Below the pieces are notes generated by a model. That model was not told the origin of the DNA, ran no database searches, and was given only the letters and a program-made list of their open reading frames with translations. This document shows, piece by piece, positions 16,472 through 25,836 of a DNA stretch of 64,000 nucleotides. How positions within the stretch are numbered: position 1 is the first letter of the stretch; each line of letters starts with the position of its first letter. The position numbers were made by a program, and so were the translations under genes. Source of the DNA: an uncultured Clostridia bacterium (lineage in GTDB: Bacteria > Bacillota > Clostridia > Oscillospirales > Ruminococcaceae); NCBI GenBank assembly GCA_947389015.1, contig CANDVA010000009.1:51820-115819 (forward strand), in the 5' to 3' direction.

Positions 16472-17228
16472 TAATTTCATTATAAATATACGCAAGTCCC
16501 TTTGCGAGAAGATAAGGCTCGTGAATATGCGGATACGCCAGAAACGGCTCGGCGAGCCCCGCGCCGCCGCCCGTAATTATAAGCGAGACGGGCGCGCCAA
16601 GCTCCGTTTCAGCACGAGCGGCTATCCCGTCTGTCATTGCCGCCGCTCCTATGACCGCGCCCGAGAGCATACACTCCTCGGTGTTCCTGCCGATAAGTCT
16701 CTCGGGAAAGGAAAGTCCTAACCTCGGGAGCTGAGCCGCACGTTCCGAAAGCGCGTTCAGCGAGGTCTGCATACCCGCGGCTATCATTCCGCCGAGGAAC
16801 ACGCCGCCGACGCCGATGACGTTGAACGTAGTCGCCGTACCAAAGTCGGCGGTAACGGCGGGCAGAGGATATCGAGCCGCCGCCCACGCGCTGTCGGCTA
16901 TCCTGTCAAGCCCCACTTTTTCGGGCTCGTTCACGCCATAAGTTAGCGATCCGCAGTCCTTTGCGCTTATCACGACCGGAGCCTTTCCGGTAACTCGCTC
17001 GACGGCGCGGCATACGGGCTCCGTCAGCTCAGGGACTACCGACGACAGCGCCGCGCCCTCTATACGCGCAAAATGCCCGTCAAGCAGCCGCTCGACGGGC
17101 GTATGGAAATCGCGCCGACCTTTATCGGACGGCATTTTCTCCGCGAAAACAATATTGTAATCGCCGCCGACGCGCTCCAAGCCCGTCAGCGCGATAGTGG
17201 TGTTTCCGATGTCGACGGTCAGTATCAT
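16464..17228 (-). CDS. coaX: Type III pantothenate kinase
   Basis: The 254-residue CoaX-family kinase phosphorylates pantothenate, the first step of CoA synthesis. Visible motifs are the phosphate loop VDIGNTTI at the N-terminus, the GLDRIADS motif (about 105), the DFGTATTFNV motif (about 128), and the GGMIAAGMQTS and ITGGGA segments. CoaX enzymes are not feedback-inhibited by CoA. The gene ends the pan/coa operon and overlaps coaBC by four bases (ATGA). Confidence 0.95.
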   Translation of the reverse strand: MILTVDIGNTTIALTGLERVGGDYNIVFAEKMPSDKGRRDFHTPVERLLDGHFARIEGAALSSVVPELTEPVCRAVERVTGKAPVVISAKDCGSLTYGVNEPEKVGLDRIADSAWAAARYPLPAVTADFGTATTFNVIGVGGVFLGGMIAAGMQTSLNALSERAAQLPRLGLSFPERLIGRNTEECMLSGAVIGAAAMTDGIAARAETELGAPVSLIITGGGAGLAEPFLAYPHIHEPYLLAKGLAYIYNEITR

Positions 17229-18424
17229 ACGCGCCTCCGCTCTATTTCGTCCAGCAGCTCCGCCGCCGCGTCAGCCTTGCTCATAAGCGGCAGTTCTCTC
17301 GCGCCGTCTGCGGTAATTATCGTGATGACGTTGGTATCGGTGCCGAAGCCCGCACCCTCGGTTTTCAGGTTATTTGCGGCTATCATATCCAAGCCCTTTT
17401 CCGTGAGTTTTTTGCAAGAATTTTCGACAAGATTTTCCGTTTCCATTGAAAAACCGCAGACGAACAGCCCCGAATGACCGTTCTCGCCGACCCATTTCAG
17501 TATATCCGCGGTGCGCTCCAGAGGCAGTGAAAGATCGCCGTCGCGCTTTTTAATTTTGTTGTCCGACACGGTTTTCGGACGGTAATCCGCGACAGCCGCC
17601 GACTTTATCAGAATATCCGTTTTCGGCAGTTCATCTTGAACAGCTGCGAGCATATCCGCAGCGGAAACGACGCGCCGTACGTTCACAAAGGGTGGCGGAG
17701 AAAGCTCCGTCACTCCGCTTATCAGCGTGACCTCCGCGCCGCGCAGCATTGCCTCGCGCGCGATCGCGTAACCCATTTTTCCCGTGCTGTGATTGGTAAG
17801 GAAACGCACGGGATCGAGTGCTTCTCGGGTAGGTCCCGCCGTTACGGTGACGCGCACGCCAAACAAGGTTTTCTCACGAGCGATATGCCGCAGAACGTGT
17901 TGCACGAGCGTATCCGGCGAGGGAAGCTTTCCGCTGCCCGAGTCTCCGCACGCGAGCCGTCCGCTGTCGGGCTCGATTATCTCAAAACCGTATTTTTTCA
18001 GCGTTTCAATATTGTCACGAGTTATCGGATTTTCAAGCATTGCGGTGTTCATAGCGGGCGCGGCGAGCTTCGGACATTGCGCCGCGAGAACGGTCGTCGT
18101 CAGCATATCGTCGGCTATGCCGTGCGCTAATTTTGCGATAACGTTTGCGGTCGCGGGCGCTATCAGTACGATATCCGCGGCTTTGGCGAGCGAGATATGC
18201 TTGACGTCAAACTCGAAATCCCTCGCGAACGTGTCCACGATACACCGCCTGTTGGTCAGCGTTTCAAATGTCAGCGGCGTGATGAATTCGGTCGCGTTCT
18301 TCGTCATAATAACATCGATCTGCGCGCCCGTTTTTACGAGCATACTGACTGTGTCCGCCATTTTGTAAGCGGCGATCCCGCCCGTAATGCCGACCAATAC
18401 TCGTTTGCCCTTTAAATTCTCCAT
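17225..18424 (-). CDS. coaBC: Bifunctional phosphopantothenoylcysteine synthetase/decarboxylase
   Basis: The 399-residue flavoprotein joins cysteine to 4'-phosphopantothenate and then decarboxylates it. The N-terminal CoaC domain has GITGGIAAYK, the catalytic His within FDVKHISLAKAAD (about 75), PAMNTAMLENP and the ACGDSGSGKL substrate flap. The C-terminal CoaB domain starts VTVTAGPTREALDPVRFLTN and has the NHSTGKMGYAIA nucleotide motif and an IKSAAVADYRP stretch. It lies two bases after panD and overlaps coaX. Confidence 0.96.
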   Translation of the reverse strand: MENLKGKRVLVGITGGIAAYKMADTVSMLVKTGAQIDVIMTKNATEFITPLTFETLTNRRCIVDTFARDFEFDVKHISLAKAADIVLIAPATANVIAKLAHGIADDMLTTTVLAAQCPKLAAPAMNTAMLENPITRDNIETLKKYGFEIIEPDSGRLACGDSGSGKLPSPDTLVQHVLRHIAREKTLFGVRVTVTAGPTREALDPVRFLTNHSTGKMGYAIAREAMLRGAEVTLISGVTELSPPPFVNVRRVVSAADMLAAVQDELPKTDILIKSAAVADYRPKTVSDNKIKKRDGDLSLPLERTADILKWVGENGHSGLFVCGFSMETENLVENSCKKLTEKGLDMIAANNLKTEGAGFGTDTNVITIITADGARELPLMSKADAAAELLDEIERRRV

Positions 18425-18426
18425 AA

Positions 18427-18822
18427 TCAGCGCTCCATATCCTTAAGCAGCCCGTGCTTCTCATAGCTTGTAACCCGCACGGGTTTATTGTCCTCGTCCA
18501 CAAAAACCACGCTTGGCTTATACGCCTCAGCCTCCTCGGGCGTCATCTGCGCATAAGCCATTATTATTACCTTGTCGCCCACGCTGACGCACCGTGCCGC
18601 CGCGCCGTTAAGGCATATCATACCGCTGCCGCGTTCACCCGAGATAACGTAGGTCTCGAAACGGTTCCCGTTGTTTACGTCGACGATCTGGACTTTTTCA
18701 TACTCGATAATTCCCGCCGCGTCCGTCAAGTCCTTGTCAACGGTTATCGAGCCCACATAGTCAAGCTCCGCTTGCATGACCTTGGCGCGGTGAATTTTCC
18801 CTTTAAGCATTTCGATCGTCAT
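18427..18822 (-). CDS. panD: Aspartate 1-decarboxylase
   Basis: The 131-residue pyruvoyl enzyme makes beta-alanine from aspartate. The self-cleavage site is Gly24-Ser25 in YVGSITVD, giving the N-terminal beta chain and the pyruvoyl-bearing alpha chain. Other family motifs are [16 protein letters not shown] and [10 protein letters not shown]. Length is normal. The ATG overlaps the panC stop (ATGA). Confidence 0.97.
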   Translation of the reverse strand: MTIEMLKGKIHRAKVMQAELDYVGSITVDKDLTDAAGIIEYEKVQIVDVNNGNRFETYVISGERGSGMICLNGAAARCVSVGDKVIIMAYAQMTPEEAEAYKPSVVFVDEDNKPVRVTSYEKHGLLKDMER

Positions 18823-19673
18823 TTCAGTCCCCCCGCGATAAAGTTGTCGATAAGCCGCGTTTTGCCAATATACACCGCCACCGCGACCAAAACGCCGTCC
18901 GTTATTTCATCAGCGGGGAGAATCGTTTCGCCGTCCGCCGCCGAAATGTAATCGATTTTCGCGAGCGGCTCGGCGGATATTATTTCGGTCATTTCGGCGA
19001 GTATTTTTCCGCTGTCGGTAACTCCCGATCTTACCAACTCCTCGCCGCGGAATACCGCCTTTGACAACACCAACGCCGCTTTGCGCTCCTCTGCGTTAAG
19101 GTAGGTATTGCGCGAGGACTTTGCCAGACCGTCGCTCTCGCGGACGATAGGGCAGCCGACGATCTCTATGCCATACGACAGATCGCGTACCATTCTGCGG
19201 ATAACGGCGAGCTGCTGAGCGTCTTTCTGCCCGAAAAAAGCCTTGTCGGGCTGCACGATATTGAACAGCTTCGACACCACCGTACACACTCCGCGGAAGT
19301 GTATGGGTCGCGTTTTACCGCAGAGCTGCTTGGGCATTTCGTCCAAAATTTCCACATATGTCGCGGCGTTCGGCGCGTACATCTCCCCGACCGACGGGTA
19401 GAAAACCATATCGCAGCCGTGCTCCTCAAGCAGATTGCAGTCGTGCTCAAAATCGCGCGGATAAGCCTCCAGATCCTCGTTCGGCGCGAACTGCGTGGGG
19501 TTTACGAAATCCGAAACGACCACCTTACCGCACTCCGCGCGCGCCCTGTCGACAAGGCTTGCGTGACCCTCGTGAAGATATCCCATAGTCGGCACAAGTC
19601 CCACGCTTAATCCCTCGCGCCGCCATTCCCCTATATTTTCGCGAACTTCTTTTATCGTCCTTGCAATTATCAT
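18819..19673 (-). CDS. panC: Pantothenate synthetase
   Basis: The 284-residue ATP-dependent ligase condenses pantoate and beta-alanine. The nucleotidyl-transfer motif is [17 protein letters not shown] (HxGH, about 30-45); FFGQKDAQQ (about 150) and the KMSKS-like SSRNTYL (about 186) complete the site. Length is standard. It lies between panB and panD, overlapping each by four bases. Confidence 0.97.
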   Translation of the reverse strand: MIIARTIKEVRENIGEWRREGLSVGLVPTMGYLHEGHASLVDRARAECGKVVVSDFVNPTQFAPNEDLEAYPRDFEHDCNLLEEHGCDMVFYPSVGEMYAPNAATYVEILDEMPKQLCGKTRPIHFRGVCTVVSKLFNIVQPDKAFFGQKDAQQLAVIRRMVRDLSYGIEIVGCPIVRESDGLAKSSRNTYLNAEERKAALVLSKAVFRGEELVRSGVTDSGKILAEMTEIISAEPLAKIDYISAADGETILPADEITDGVLVAVAVYIGKTRLIDNFIAGGLK

Positions 19674-20536
19674 CTCTGCCCCTCCTCATCATATTCTTTA
19701 TTCAATTGCGCCAGAAACTCGTCGGAGCAATCGCTTTTGGGATAAGTATGCTCCGCCGACGGGAATTCTCCCGACTTTACCTCCTTGTCATACTCGGAGA
19801 CCGCCTTTTTCATTTGCTCGCCAATATCCGCAAACCGCTTCACGAACTTCGGCACGAATCCGCCCGACATTCCCAGCATATCCTGATACACAAGCACCTG
19901 ACCGTCACAGCCCGCGCATGCGCCTATGCCTATCGTTATCATTTTGGTTTTTTTGGTTATCAGCGCCGCGAGCTTAGGCGGTACGCACTCCAGAACCGCC
20001 ATAAACGCGCCCGCCTTTTCCACTGCGAGAGCGTCCTCAAGAACGCGCCGAGCCTCGGTTTCGCCCTTGCCCTGAACCTTAAAACCGCCGAAGCTGTTGA
20101 CGGACTGCGGCGTCATTCCGATATGAGCGCACACGGGTATGCCGCACGCCGTTATCGCCGCTATTTGCGGACACACCGCCTTTCCGCCCTCAAGCTTAAC
20201 GGCGTTGACGCGGCACCCCTTCATTATCCGACCCGCGTTCTCAACTGCCTGTTCGACCGAAGCCTGATAGCTCATAAACGGCATATCCACCACCACGAAC
20301 GTATCCTTACACGCTCTGCCGACGCTCCGCCCGTACACTATCATCTCGTCCATTGTCACTGGCAATGTGTCCTCGTAGCCCTGCATGGTCATTCCCAGAC
20401 TGTCGCCGACGAGTATCGAGTTTACGCCCGCTTCCTCGAAAATCCGCGCGGTGGAATAATCGTAGCAGGTTATCTGCGATATTTTCTCGCCGCGGTTTTT
20501 CATTTCAATTAGACTTGCGATATTGTTTTTTTTCAT
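19670..20536 (-). CDS. panB: 3-methyl-2-oxobutanoate hydroxymethyltransferase
   Basis: The 288-residue enzyme adds a hydroxymethyl group from methylenetetrahydrofolate to 2-oxoisovalerate, making ketopantoate. Family motifs seen are ITCYDYSTARIFEEAGVNSILVGDSLGM (metal-binding Asp), AVKLEGG, PVCAHIGMTPQSVNSFGGFKVQG and IGIGAC. Length is normal. ATG overlaps the panG stop. Confidence 0.97.
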   Translation of the reverse strand: MKKNNIASLIEMKNRGEKISQITCYDYSTARIFEEAGVNSILVGDSLGMTMQGYEDTLPVTMDEMIVYGRSVGRACKDTFVVVDMPFMSYQASVEQAVENAGRIMKGCRVNAVKLEGGKAVCPQIAAITACGIPVCAHIGMTPQSVNSFGGFKVQGKGETEARRVLEDALAVEKAGAFMAVLECVPPKLAALITKKTKMITIGIGACAGCDGQVLVYQDMLGMSGGFVPKFVKRFADIGEQMKKAVSEYDKEVKSGEFPSAEHTYPKSDCSDEFLAQLNKEYDEEGQR

Positions 20537-21393
20537 TGCGAACGACCTCCCGTTAAAATTTTTTCAAGCTCGGAATAATCCGTATGCGGATCCTTTTCTT
20601 TGGCAACGTCGAGCAGCTTTTCTGAGACAGCGCGGTAAAGTTCCCGTTCCGTTTCCGTCGCAAAACAGTTTAAGTGCTTTTTCACCGTTTCGGTATCACA
20701 ACGCTCAACCGCACCCGTAAGCGCCGCTGTCGGACCGTATTGAAGTATGCTCTCCGTGTTTTGCCGTATCAGCGGAGCGAGGGCGCTCATTGCCGCTTCT
20801 GACGTGAAGCCGCACTCCGTCAGCAATTCAACGCTTTCCGCGACAAGCGCGCACACCAAATTGCTTGCCATCGCGCAAGCCGCGTGATACCGCGCCTTTT
20901 TAGCCCCGTCAATTATCTGCGCGTGAAAGCCGAGCCGTTCAAGAAAGCTCCGCCATTCGCCGAGATGCTCGCTGTCGCCCTCAATGCAAAAAAATGCACC
21001 CGCCATTTTCCCGTAGCTCATCGACCTACTGCCGAAGGGAAAAAGCGGATGTATCGAATATCCATACGCACCGTGTCGGCGAATACCGGGAAACGCCTCC
21101 GCGGCAGTCATCGCACCGCTGCAATGACATAACTGCCTGCCCGTAATATCGTAATTTGTAAGCTCGCTGTAAACCGAGCTTATCGCTCCGTCGGGAACCG
21201 TCAAAAAGACCGCGCCGCTCTCTTTCAGTAACTCGTCAACAGTGCAATAGTGCCTTGACCCCGTAAATTCCGCCGCCGCGCGTGCCGAGTCTTCGTGCAG
21301 GCTGTAATAGCCCGTCACGGTAACTCCTGCGTCGGCAAAGTATTTTCCCAAAGAGAAGCCCGTTTTTCCTGCTCCAATAAATCCGATCCTCAT
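20533..21393 (-). CDS. panG: Rossmann/DUF2520 oxidoreductase, probable PanG-type ketopantoate reductase
   Basis: The 286-residue protein has an N-terminal NAD(P)-binding fold (MRIGFIGAGKTGFSLGKYF, GxGxxG) and a helical DUF2520 domain (HPLFPFGS at about 110, then YHAACAMASN). This family includes PanG, an alternative ketopantoate reductase known from Francisella, unrelated in detail to PanE. Its place directly before panB, with no panE in the window, fits reduction of ketopantoate to pantoate. The ORF track starts 11 codons early; GGCGGAG precedes the ATG at 21393. Function is inferred from family and context. Confidence 0.8.
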   Translation of the reverse strand: MRIGFIGAGKTGFSLGKYFADAGVTVTGYYSLHEDSARAAAEFTGSRHYCTVDELLKESGAVFLTVPDGAISSVYSELTNYDITGRQLCHCSGAMTAAEAFPGIRRHGAYGYSIHPLFPFGSRSMSYGKMAGAFFCIEGDSEHLGEWRSFLERLGFHAQIIDGAKKARYHAACAMASNLVCALVAESVELLTECGFTSEAAMSALAPLIRQNTESILQYGPTAALTGAVERCDTETVKKHLNCFATETERELYRAVSEKLLDVAKEKDPHTDYSELEKILTGGRSQ

Positions 21394-21515
21394 CGCATCT
21401 CCGCCTTTCCAAGCAGAGCGCCGCATATCGTTCCCGAAGCTTTAGCCGCGATATATGCAGGTACAGTTTCCGAAATATGGAATACCATCCGCATTGATCA
21501 CATCTCAACATATTA

Positions 21516-21544
21516 AGTATACCACAGTCCGCGCGGTTTGTCAA
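21516..21544 (-). promoter_or_regulatory. Sigma-A promoter of the pan/coa operon
   Basis: TTGACA and TATACT on the minus strand are separated by 17 bases. The leader is about 115 bases and I see no known riboswitch in it. The promoter begins only 12 bases after vanT ends and no terminator intervenes, so van transcripts may read into pan. Confidence 0.85.
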
Positions 21545-21555
21545 GAGCTTTGTTT

Positions 21556-23631
21556 TCACTTGATTATACGGATCACCCTGCTTCCGAGCCTGCTTAAAAT
21601 ATCATTTGTAATAGTATTGGTCTGCCTTGCCATATCTTGGGCAGTGATCCGTTTACAGCCCGAATTTCCGATAATTACGGCGATATCCCCCTGTTTAACG
21701 TCAATTCCCGAAACGTCGACGATAGTCTGATCCATACAGATCTTTCCGATTATCGGCGCACGTCTCCCGTTTATAAGCACAGCCCCGACGCCGTCGGAGA
21801 GCGCTCTCGGCAGCCCGTCCGCATAGCCGACAGCAAGCGCCGCAACGCGCAAATCTTTTTCGGCGGCACAATCAAGACCATAGCCGACGGGCTCGCCCTT
21901 GTATACGTTTCTTACGGACGCAACACGCGTTTTTACCGACATAACGGGCAGTAATTTTTCGTGCTCAACACCGCCGTAAAGCGCTATGCCAACGCGGACG
22001 TAATCGCCTCCGAGATGCGCGTAATTCATCAACCCGTAACTTGACAGCAAATGCAGCTTGGGAAAATAACCGTCATCGGCGAGCTTGTCCGCCGTTTTAC
22101 GGAATTTATCCGCCTGCGCCTCCGTAAACTCCCTGTCGGACGGCAATGTAGTCTCGTCGGCGGATAAATGCGTAAACATTCCGTCAACTATCAGATTTTT
22201 CATCTCAAAGACCCGTCTTATCTCCGAGTATTTTTCCGAGCGGATACCGAGCCGCCGCATTCCCGTATCAACGCCTATATGCACGTGAATTTTCCCGTAA
22301 CCGTTCAGCGCTTTTGCGTAATCAAAATCAACGACCGTCTGAGATAATTTAAACAATCTCAGCAGCGGGAACTGTGTCGGATGAGTATAGCCGAGTATCA
22401 GAATCTCTCCCCTAATACCGTGGCGGCGCAGCTCGGCGCCCTCGTCGGCGGTCGCGGCGCAGAAGGCTCTTATCCCAATTTTATTTAACTCGCGCGCGAT
22501 CAAGACAGCGCCGTGACCGTAAGCGTTCGCTTTAACAACGGCCATCAGCTCCGAGCCCGCGGGCAAGATACCGCGTAAAAAATCAACGTTTTTCCGCAGA
22601 GCCCTTGTGTCTATCTCCGCCCAGACGCGAGCCTTCGGCGAACGAAGCGCTCCGCGTATTTTATCTATAGCCGCGGTGATAAACACGGCAAATATTGAGA
22701 AAATAATTGAAAAAAGCGTTGTCAGAGCGAATAAAAGCAGCGTTCTTTTTTCAAAGAAATCCTTTGAAATAATTTTTGACGCGCCGCGCAGGGCGAGGAT
22801 CACAGCCGGGTGAATGATGTAGATCCACATGGAGAGCTTACGCAACGCGGGCTTTTGCGATACCTTGACCGTTTTCAAAAACGCGAAAAGGAAAACCATA
22901 ACGGGTATCAGAAATATGTACATACTGTCATGACGGGGAAACTTGAATTGGCGCAGCAAAAAGCCCTCCGCGGTCATTAAGGCAAAGGAGAATATACAGC
23001 CCGCCGCAGCTCCTTTTCGGTCAGCTACAGTATTGATTTTTGCAAATTTTGAACCGAGCAGCAGAAAAAACGGAGCGAAAAACAGTCCGTTCCTCGTATA
23101 CGAAAACACGCCGAAAAGTATGCTGTAAAACGTTTTTATAGGCGGGATAGCCGCGGATATTCCGTAATAGCTGTCGCCGAAAAGTCCAATCAGATACAGG
23201 ACCGCGGCGAAAACGATCGCCTTTTTAAAGGTCGTTTTGTTTAGAAAATAAACGATAATAATGCCCAATATACAAGCGGGAAAATACCACAGATGATAGA
23301 AATATCCGTCGAACAGCAGCATTCTTACGGCTTTCCCAAACGTAAATCCCTTGAAATACCCCGAAATTATCCCAAACGGAATATACAGCACGGTTACACA
23401 CAAATACATTTTGGAGAGCTTCGCGAGCGCTTTTCGCGGCTCGCCGAAATCCGTGAACATTCCCGTTACCATAAAGAAGAACGGCACGGCTATACGCGCG
23501 AATATCCTTGTGAGAAAAAAATCCGCGTCGGGGGATATCGTTTCAAGCGGCGCGGTATGTATCGCAACGACCAAAACCGCCGCGATAACGCGGAAAATAT
23601 CAAGCGAACCGCTCTTTTCGTTACCGTTCAT
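21556..23631 (-). CDS. vanT: VanT-type membrane serine/alanine racemase
   Basis: The 691-residue protein fuses an acyltransferase_3-like membrane domain (about 1-330, roughly ten hydrophobic segments, opening with RVIAAVLVVAIHTAP) to a PLP-dependent alanine racemase (about 340-691). The racemase has the Schiff-base lysine in MAVVKANAYGHG, VGIALYGG, and the second catalytic region KICMDQTIVDVS. In VanC/VanE/VanG resistance this enzyme supplies D-serine for peptidoglycan precursors ending D-Ala-D-Ser. The ATG lies 11 bases inside the vanXY end. Placement after the ligase and dipeptidase matches vanG-type clusters. Confidence 0.92.
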   Translation of the reverse strand: MNGNEKSGSLDIFRVIAAVLVVAIHTAPLETISPDADFFLTRIFARIAVPFFFMVTGMFTDFGEPRKALAKLSKMYLCVTVLYIPFGIISGYFKGFTFGKAVRMLLFDGYFYHLWYFPACILGIIIVYFLNKTTFKKAIVFAAVLYLIGLFGDSYYGISAAIPPIKTFYSILFGVFSYTRNGLFFAPFFLLLGSKFAKINTVADRKGAAAGCIFSFALMTAEGFLLRQFKFPRHDSMYIFLIPVMVFLFAFLKTVKVSQKPALRKLSMWIYIIHPAVILALRGASKIISKDFFEKRTLLLFALTTLFSIIFSIFAVFITAAIDKIRGALRSPKARVWAEIDTRALRKNVDFLRGILPAGSELMAVVKANAYGHGAVLIARELNKIGIRAFCAATADEGAELRRHGIRGEILILGYTHPTQFPLLRLFKLSQTVVDFDYAKALNGYGKIHVHIGVDTGMRRLGIRSEKYSEIRRVFEMKNLIVDGMFTHLSADETTLPSDREFTEAQADKFRKTADKLADDGYFPKLHLLSSYGLMNYAHLGGDYVRVGIALYGGVEHEKLLPVMSVKTRVASVRNVYKGEPVGYGLDCAAEKDLRVAALAVGYADGLPRALSDGVGAVLINGRRAPIIGKICMDQTIVDVSGIDVKQGDIAVIIGNSGCKRITAQDMARQTNTITNDILSRLGSRVIRIIK

Positions 23632-24358
23632 AGGCTACGCCCCGTTTCGTAATTATAAAACCATCGCGGTTATTGCCCGAAATATCTATTATATTGCAGT
23701 CCTCAAGCGGATAATTTCCCGCTGCCAAGTACGATATTTCATATTCATTCCGGAAAACAAGTGATTGTTTCCCATATTTAAAACGCTTTATATATTCGAT
23801 ATATTCCTCGAGTACAAAGCCGTTTTTCTCGATTATCTCCGCGTGGGGAGTTCCGACGTATCTGAAGTGCCAAGGCTCAAACGCGATTTTCGTTATATGC
23901 TCCTTGCCCGATGGATATCGCAGTATAAAGCCGTATTTCGCCGCGACCGTTTTGAATCTGCCGCATATCCCGTTGTCGGGAAAATCGGGACGGACAAAAT
24001 CTATATGCCGACAGGTCATTCCGAGATCGATCGCAAGCCCCGTCTGATGTTCGCTGTGGGCGGGCTTTGCGACGTATTTTTCGGTAAACTCCATTCCGTT
24101 TTCAATGAGACAGTCGTCCCATATATTCCGCTGTTCCTCCATGGAACGATAACCGCTTACGGGAGTAATGCCTGACCTGCCGTTTATTTCATTTATCGCC
24201 ATATCAAGCTGTAATGCCGCCGTGTTTCGCAGGGTGATGTCGGAGCCGTTCACGGCTTTGAGGTCGGGAACATCGTTTTCATTAACAGGATAATTTTCAT
24301 TTACCAATATCAGGTGTCCTTTATAAATATCGTTTTTGGTCAAAAATATTGTTTTCAT
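23621..24358 (-). CDS. vanXY: VanXY-like D,D-dipeptidase/carboxypeptidase (M15B)
   Basis: The 245-residue protein has the M15 zinc-peptidase motifs SEHQTGLAIDL (SxHxxGxAxD, about 103) and FEPWHFRYVG (ExxH, about 160). There is no signal peptide or membrane segment, as in the bifunctional cytoplasmic VanXY enzymes that remove D-Ala-D-Ala dipeptide and trim the pentapeptide. A C-terminal extension of about 60 residues follows the catalytic domain. It overlaps vanG by four bases (ATGA) and vanT by eleven. Regular VanY carboxypeptidase is the alternative but is usually membrane anchored. Confidence 0.85.
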   Translation of the reverse strand: MKTIFLTKNDIYKGHLILVNENYPVNENDVPDLKAVNGSDITLRNTAALQLDMAINEINGRSGITPVSGYRSMEEQRNIWDDCLIENGMEFTEKYVAKPAHSEHQTGLAIDLGMTCRHIDFVRPDFPDNGICGRFKTVAAKYGFILRYPSGKEHITKIAFEPWHFRYVGTPHAEIIEKNGFVLEEYIEYIKRFKYGKQSLVFRNEYEISYLAAGNYPLEDCNIIDISGNNRDGFIITKRGVAYER

Positions 24359-25404
24359 ATTCGCTCCGCCGCCTTTTTAATTATTATTTCTATTACCTGT
24401 GCAAATGAGTATCCCGCCGCCCTCATCATTGACGGAAAGCGGCTGTGTTCGGTAAATCCCGGGATAGTATTCACCTCGTTGAAAACGATCTCGCCGCTCT
24501 TGGACAAAAACATATCGACTCTTGCAAATCCACGGCACCCCAAAGTCCTGTAAATGGTCTTTGCCGTTTCTTTTATACGGGTCGAAAGCTCCGAGGAAAA
24601 GGGCGCGGGACATAATATCCGCGAGCTCTTGGGCGTGTATTTTTCGGAATAGTCGAAAAAGCCGCCCGCCAATTTTATTTCGTCGACCTCTCCGACAATA
24701 AGTTCCTTAGTACCGATTATTGCGCAGCCGACTTCCGTGCCCTTTATTTCCTGTTCGATTATGATTTCGCTGTCAAATTGAAAAGCCATTTCTGCCGCTT
24801 TCATCAATTTTCCGATATCGGAAACCCTTGATATTCCGCACGACGAGCCGCCCCTGAGCGGCTTCACAAATACGGGCAAGCTGATCTCTCTTTCAATCCC
24901 GCGGGGCTCGATCTCTCTTAAATCGGTAAAAGTGATAGCTTTCGGAACGGCGATCTCCGCTGTTGACGCGAGCTTATGTGCTCTGTCCTTGTCCATGCAT
25001 ACCGCCGACGGGAGTACTCCGCAGCCGCATAGCGGGATACCCGCGAGCTCGAGCAGACCTTGAAGAGTCCCGTCCTCGCCGCCCATTCCGTGCATTACGG
25101 GAAACGCCGCGTCAATATGTATTTTCTGCTTGTCCGAGATAAGGCACCGCGATTTTCTGTCGGGTGAAATCACTGCCTTTACAAGCCCGTCTCTCGGCTT
25201 GCCCGCCGCGTCGCCTTTAAAAAATGTATCGTGAAATTCATCCATATCTCCCGAAAAACAGAACCATTCCCCCTCCTTGGATATCCAAACGGGAACGGCG
25301 TTGTACCCGCTCGGAAAATTGTTCAGCACGGCTTCCGCGGATTGCAGGGATATTTCATGCTCCGAGGACGTTCCCCCGAAAATCACCGCAATGTTTTTGT
25401 TCAT
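24355..25404 (-). CDS. vanG: VanG-like D-alanine--D-serine ligase
   Basis: The 349-residue ATP-grasp ligase has the D-Ala-D-X ligase signatures IFGGTSSEHEISLQSA (N-terminus), HGMGGEDGTLQGLLELAGIP, VKPLRGGSSCGI and FNEVNTIPGFT. The omega-loop sequence FFDYSEKYTPKSS and the CMDKDRAHKLAS stretch closely match what I recall of enterococcal VanG, and differ from housekeeping Ddl. With vanXY and vanT downstream this predicts D-Ala-D-Ser precursors and low-level vancomycin resistance. No vanR/vanS is adjacent: upstream is carB on the opposite strand. ATG follows AGGGGGAAACAAAA. Confidence 0.9.
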   Translation of the reverse strand: MNKNIAVIFGGTSSEHEISLQSAEAVLNNFPSGYNAVPVWISKEGEWFCFSGDMDEFHDTFFKGDAAGKPRDGLVKAVISPDRKSRCLISDKQKIHIDAAFPVMHGMGGEDGTLQGLLELAGIPLCGCGVLPSAVCMDKDRAHKLASTAEIAVPKAITFTDLREIEPRGIEREISLPVFVKPLRGGSSCGISRVSDIGKLMKAAEMAFQFDSEIIIEQEIKGTEVGCAIIGTKELIVGEVDEIKLAGGFFDYSEKYTPKSSRILCPAPFSSELSTRIKETAKTIYRTLGCRGFARVDMFLSKSGEIVFNEVNTIPGFTEHSRFPSMMRAAGYSFAQVIEIIIKKAAERI

Positions 25405-25443
25405 TTTTGTTTCCCCCTATTATTAAGTTACATTTATTCTTTT

Positions 25444-25520
25444 ATTATAATAAAATCTCTCCAATAATGCTTTTGTTTTTACTTGCGATAATCTTACAAG
25501 TTTATTATAAATTCTTACGA
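25444..25520 (-). promoter_or_regulatory. vanG promoter region with three VanR-like repeats
   Basis: A TATAAT box at 25444-25449 has only a poor -35 (AAGCAT), as expected for an activated promoter. Just upstream are three related 12-mers on the minus strand: TCGCAAGTAAAA (25477-25488), TTGTAAGATTAT (25488-25499) and TCGTAAGAATTT (25509-25520), spaced 11 and 21 bases, i.e. on one helical face. The last is close to the enterococcal VanR consensus as I remember it (TCGTANGAAANT). Binding is inferred. Confidence 0.5.
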
Positions 25521-25711
25521 TTTAATGACATTGAAAAATTACGGCTTTAAAAGGATGGAAAAGGCGTGATTTTATTGTTTTCGGAAAATTGCCGTAATCG
25601 GAACATAATTGCAATATTGAAGCTTCTCTTACTGCCGGGTACGGTTGTTTACGCGAAACAAAGATAATGCACAAATGTGATTCTTGCCCGGAAATATTTT
25701 TTGTATATATA

Positions 25712-25803
25712 TTGCTTTTTTTGAGGATTTGTGGTATGATTATATAGAATAGGATAAAATTCGAGTATCATAAAATATAACCCTCCAATTTCGAATGTTA
25801 TCC
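25712..25803 (+). promoter_or_regulatory. carB promoter and leader hairpin
   Basis: TTGCTT (25712-25717) and TATGAT (25735-25740) are 17 bases apart. The leader contains an inverted repeat, GGATAAAATTCGA (25752-25764) against TCGAATGTTATCC (25791-25803), with one mismatch and a 26-base loop. It lacks a U-tract, so it is not a terminator. I cannot confirm a PyrR site. From 25521 to 25711 I see nothing recognisable. Confidence 0.55.
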
Positions 25804-25836
25804 CATAAACAATAACATAACGAGGGAGTAGAAAAA

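Noticed and set aside
21393-21515. Riboswitch or T-box in the pan operon leader
   Set aside because: The leader of about 115 bases has no strong hairpin, terminator or T-box sequence.
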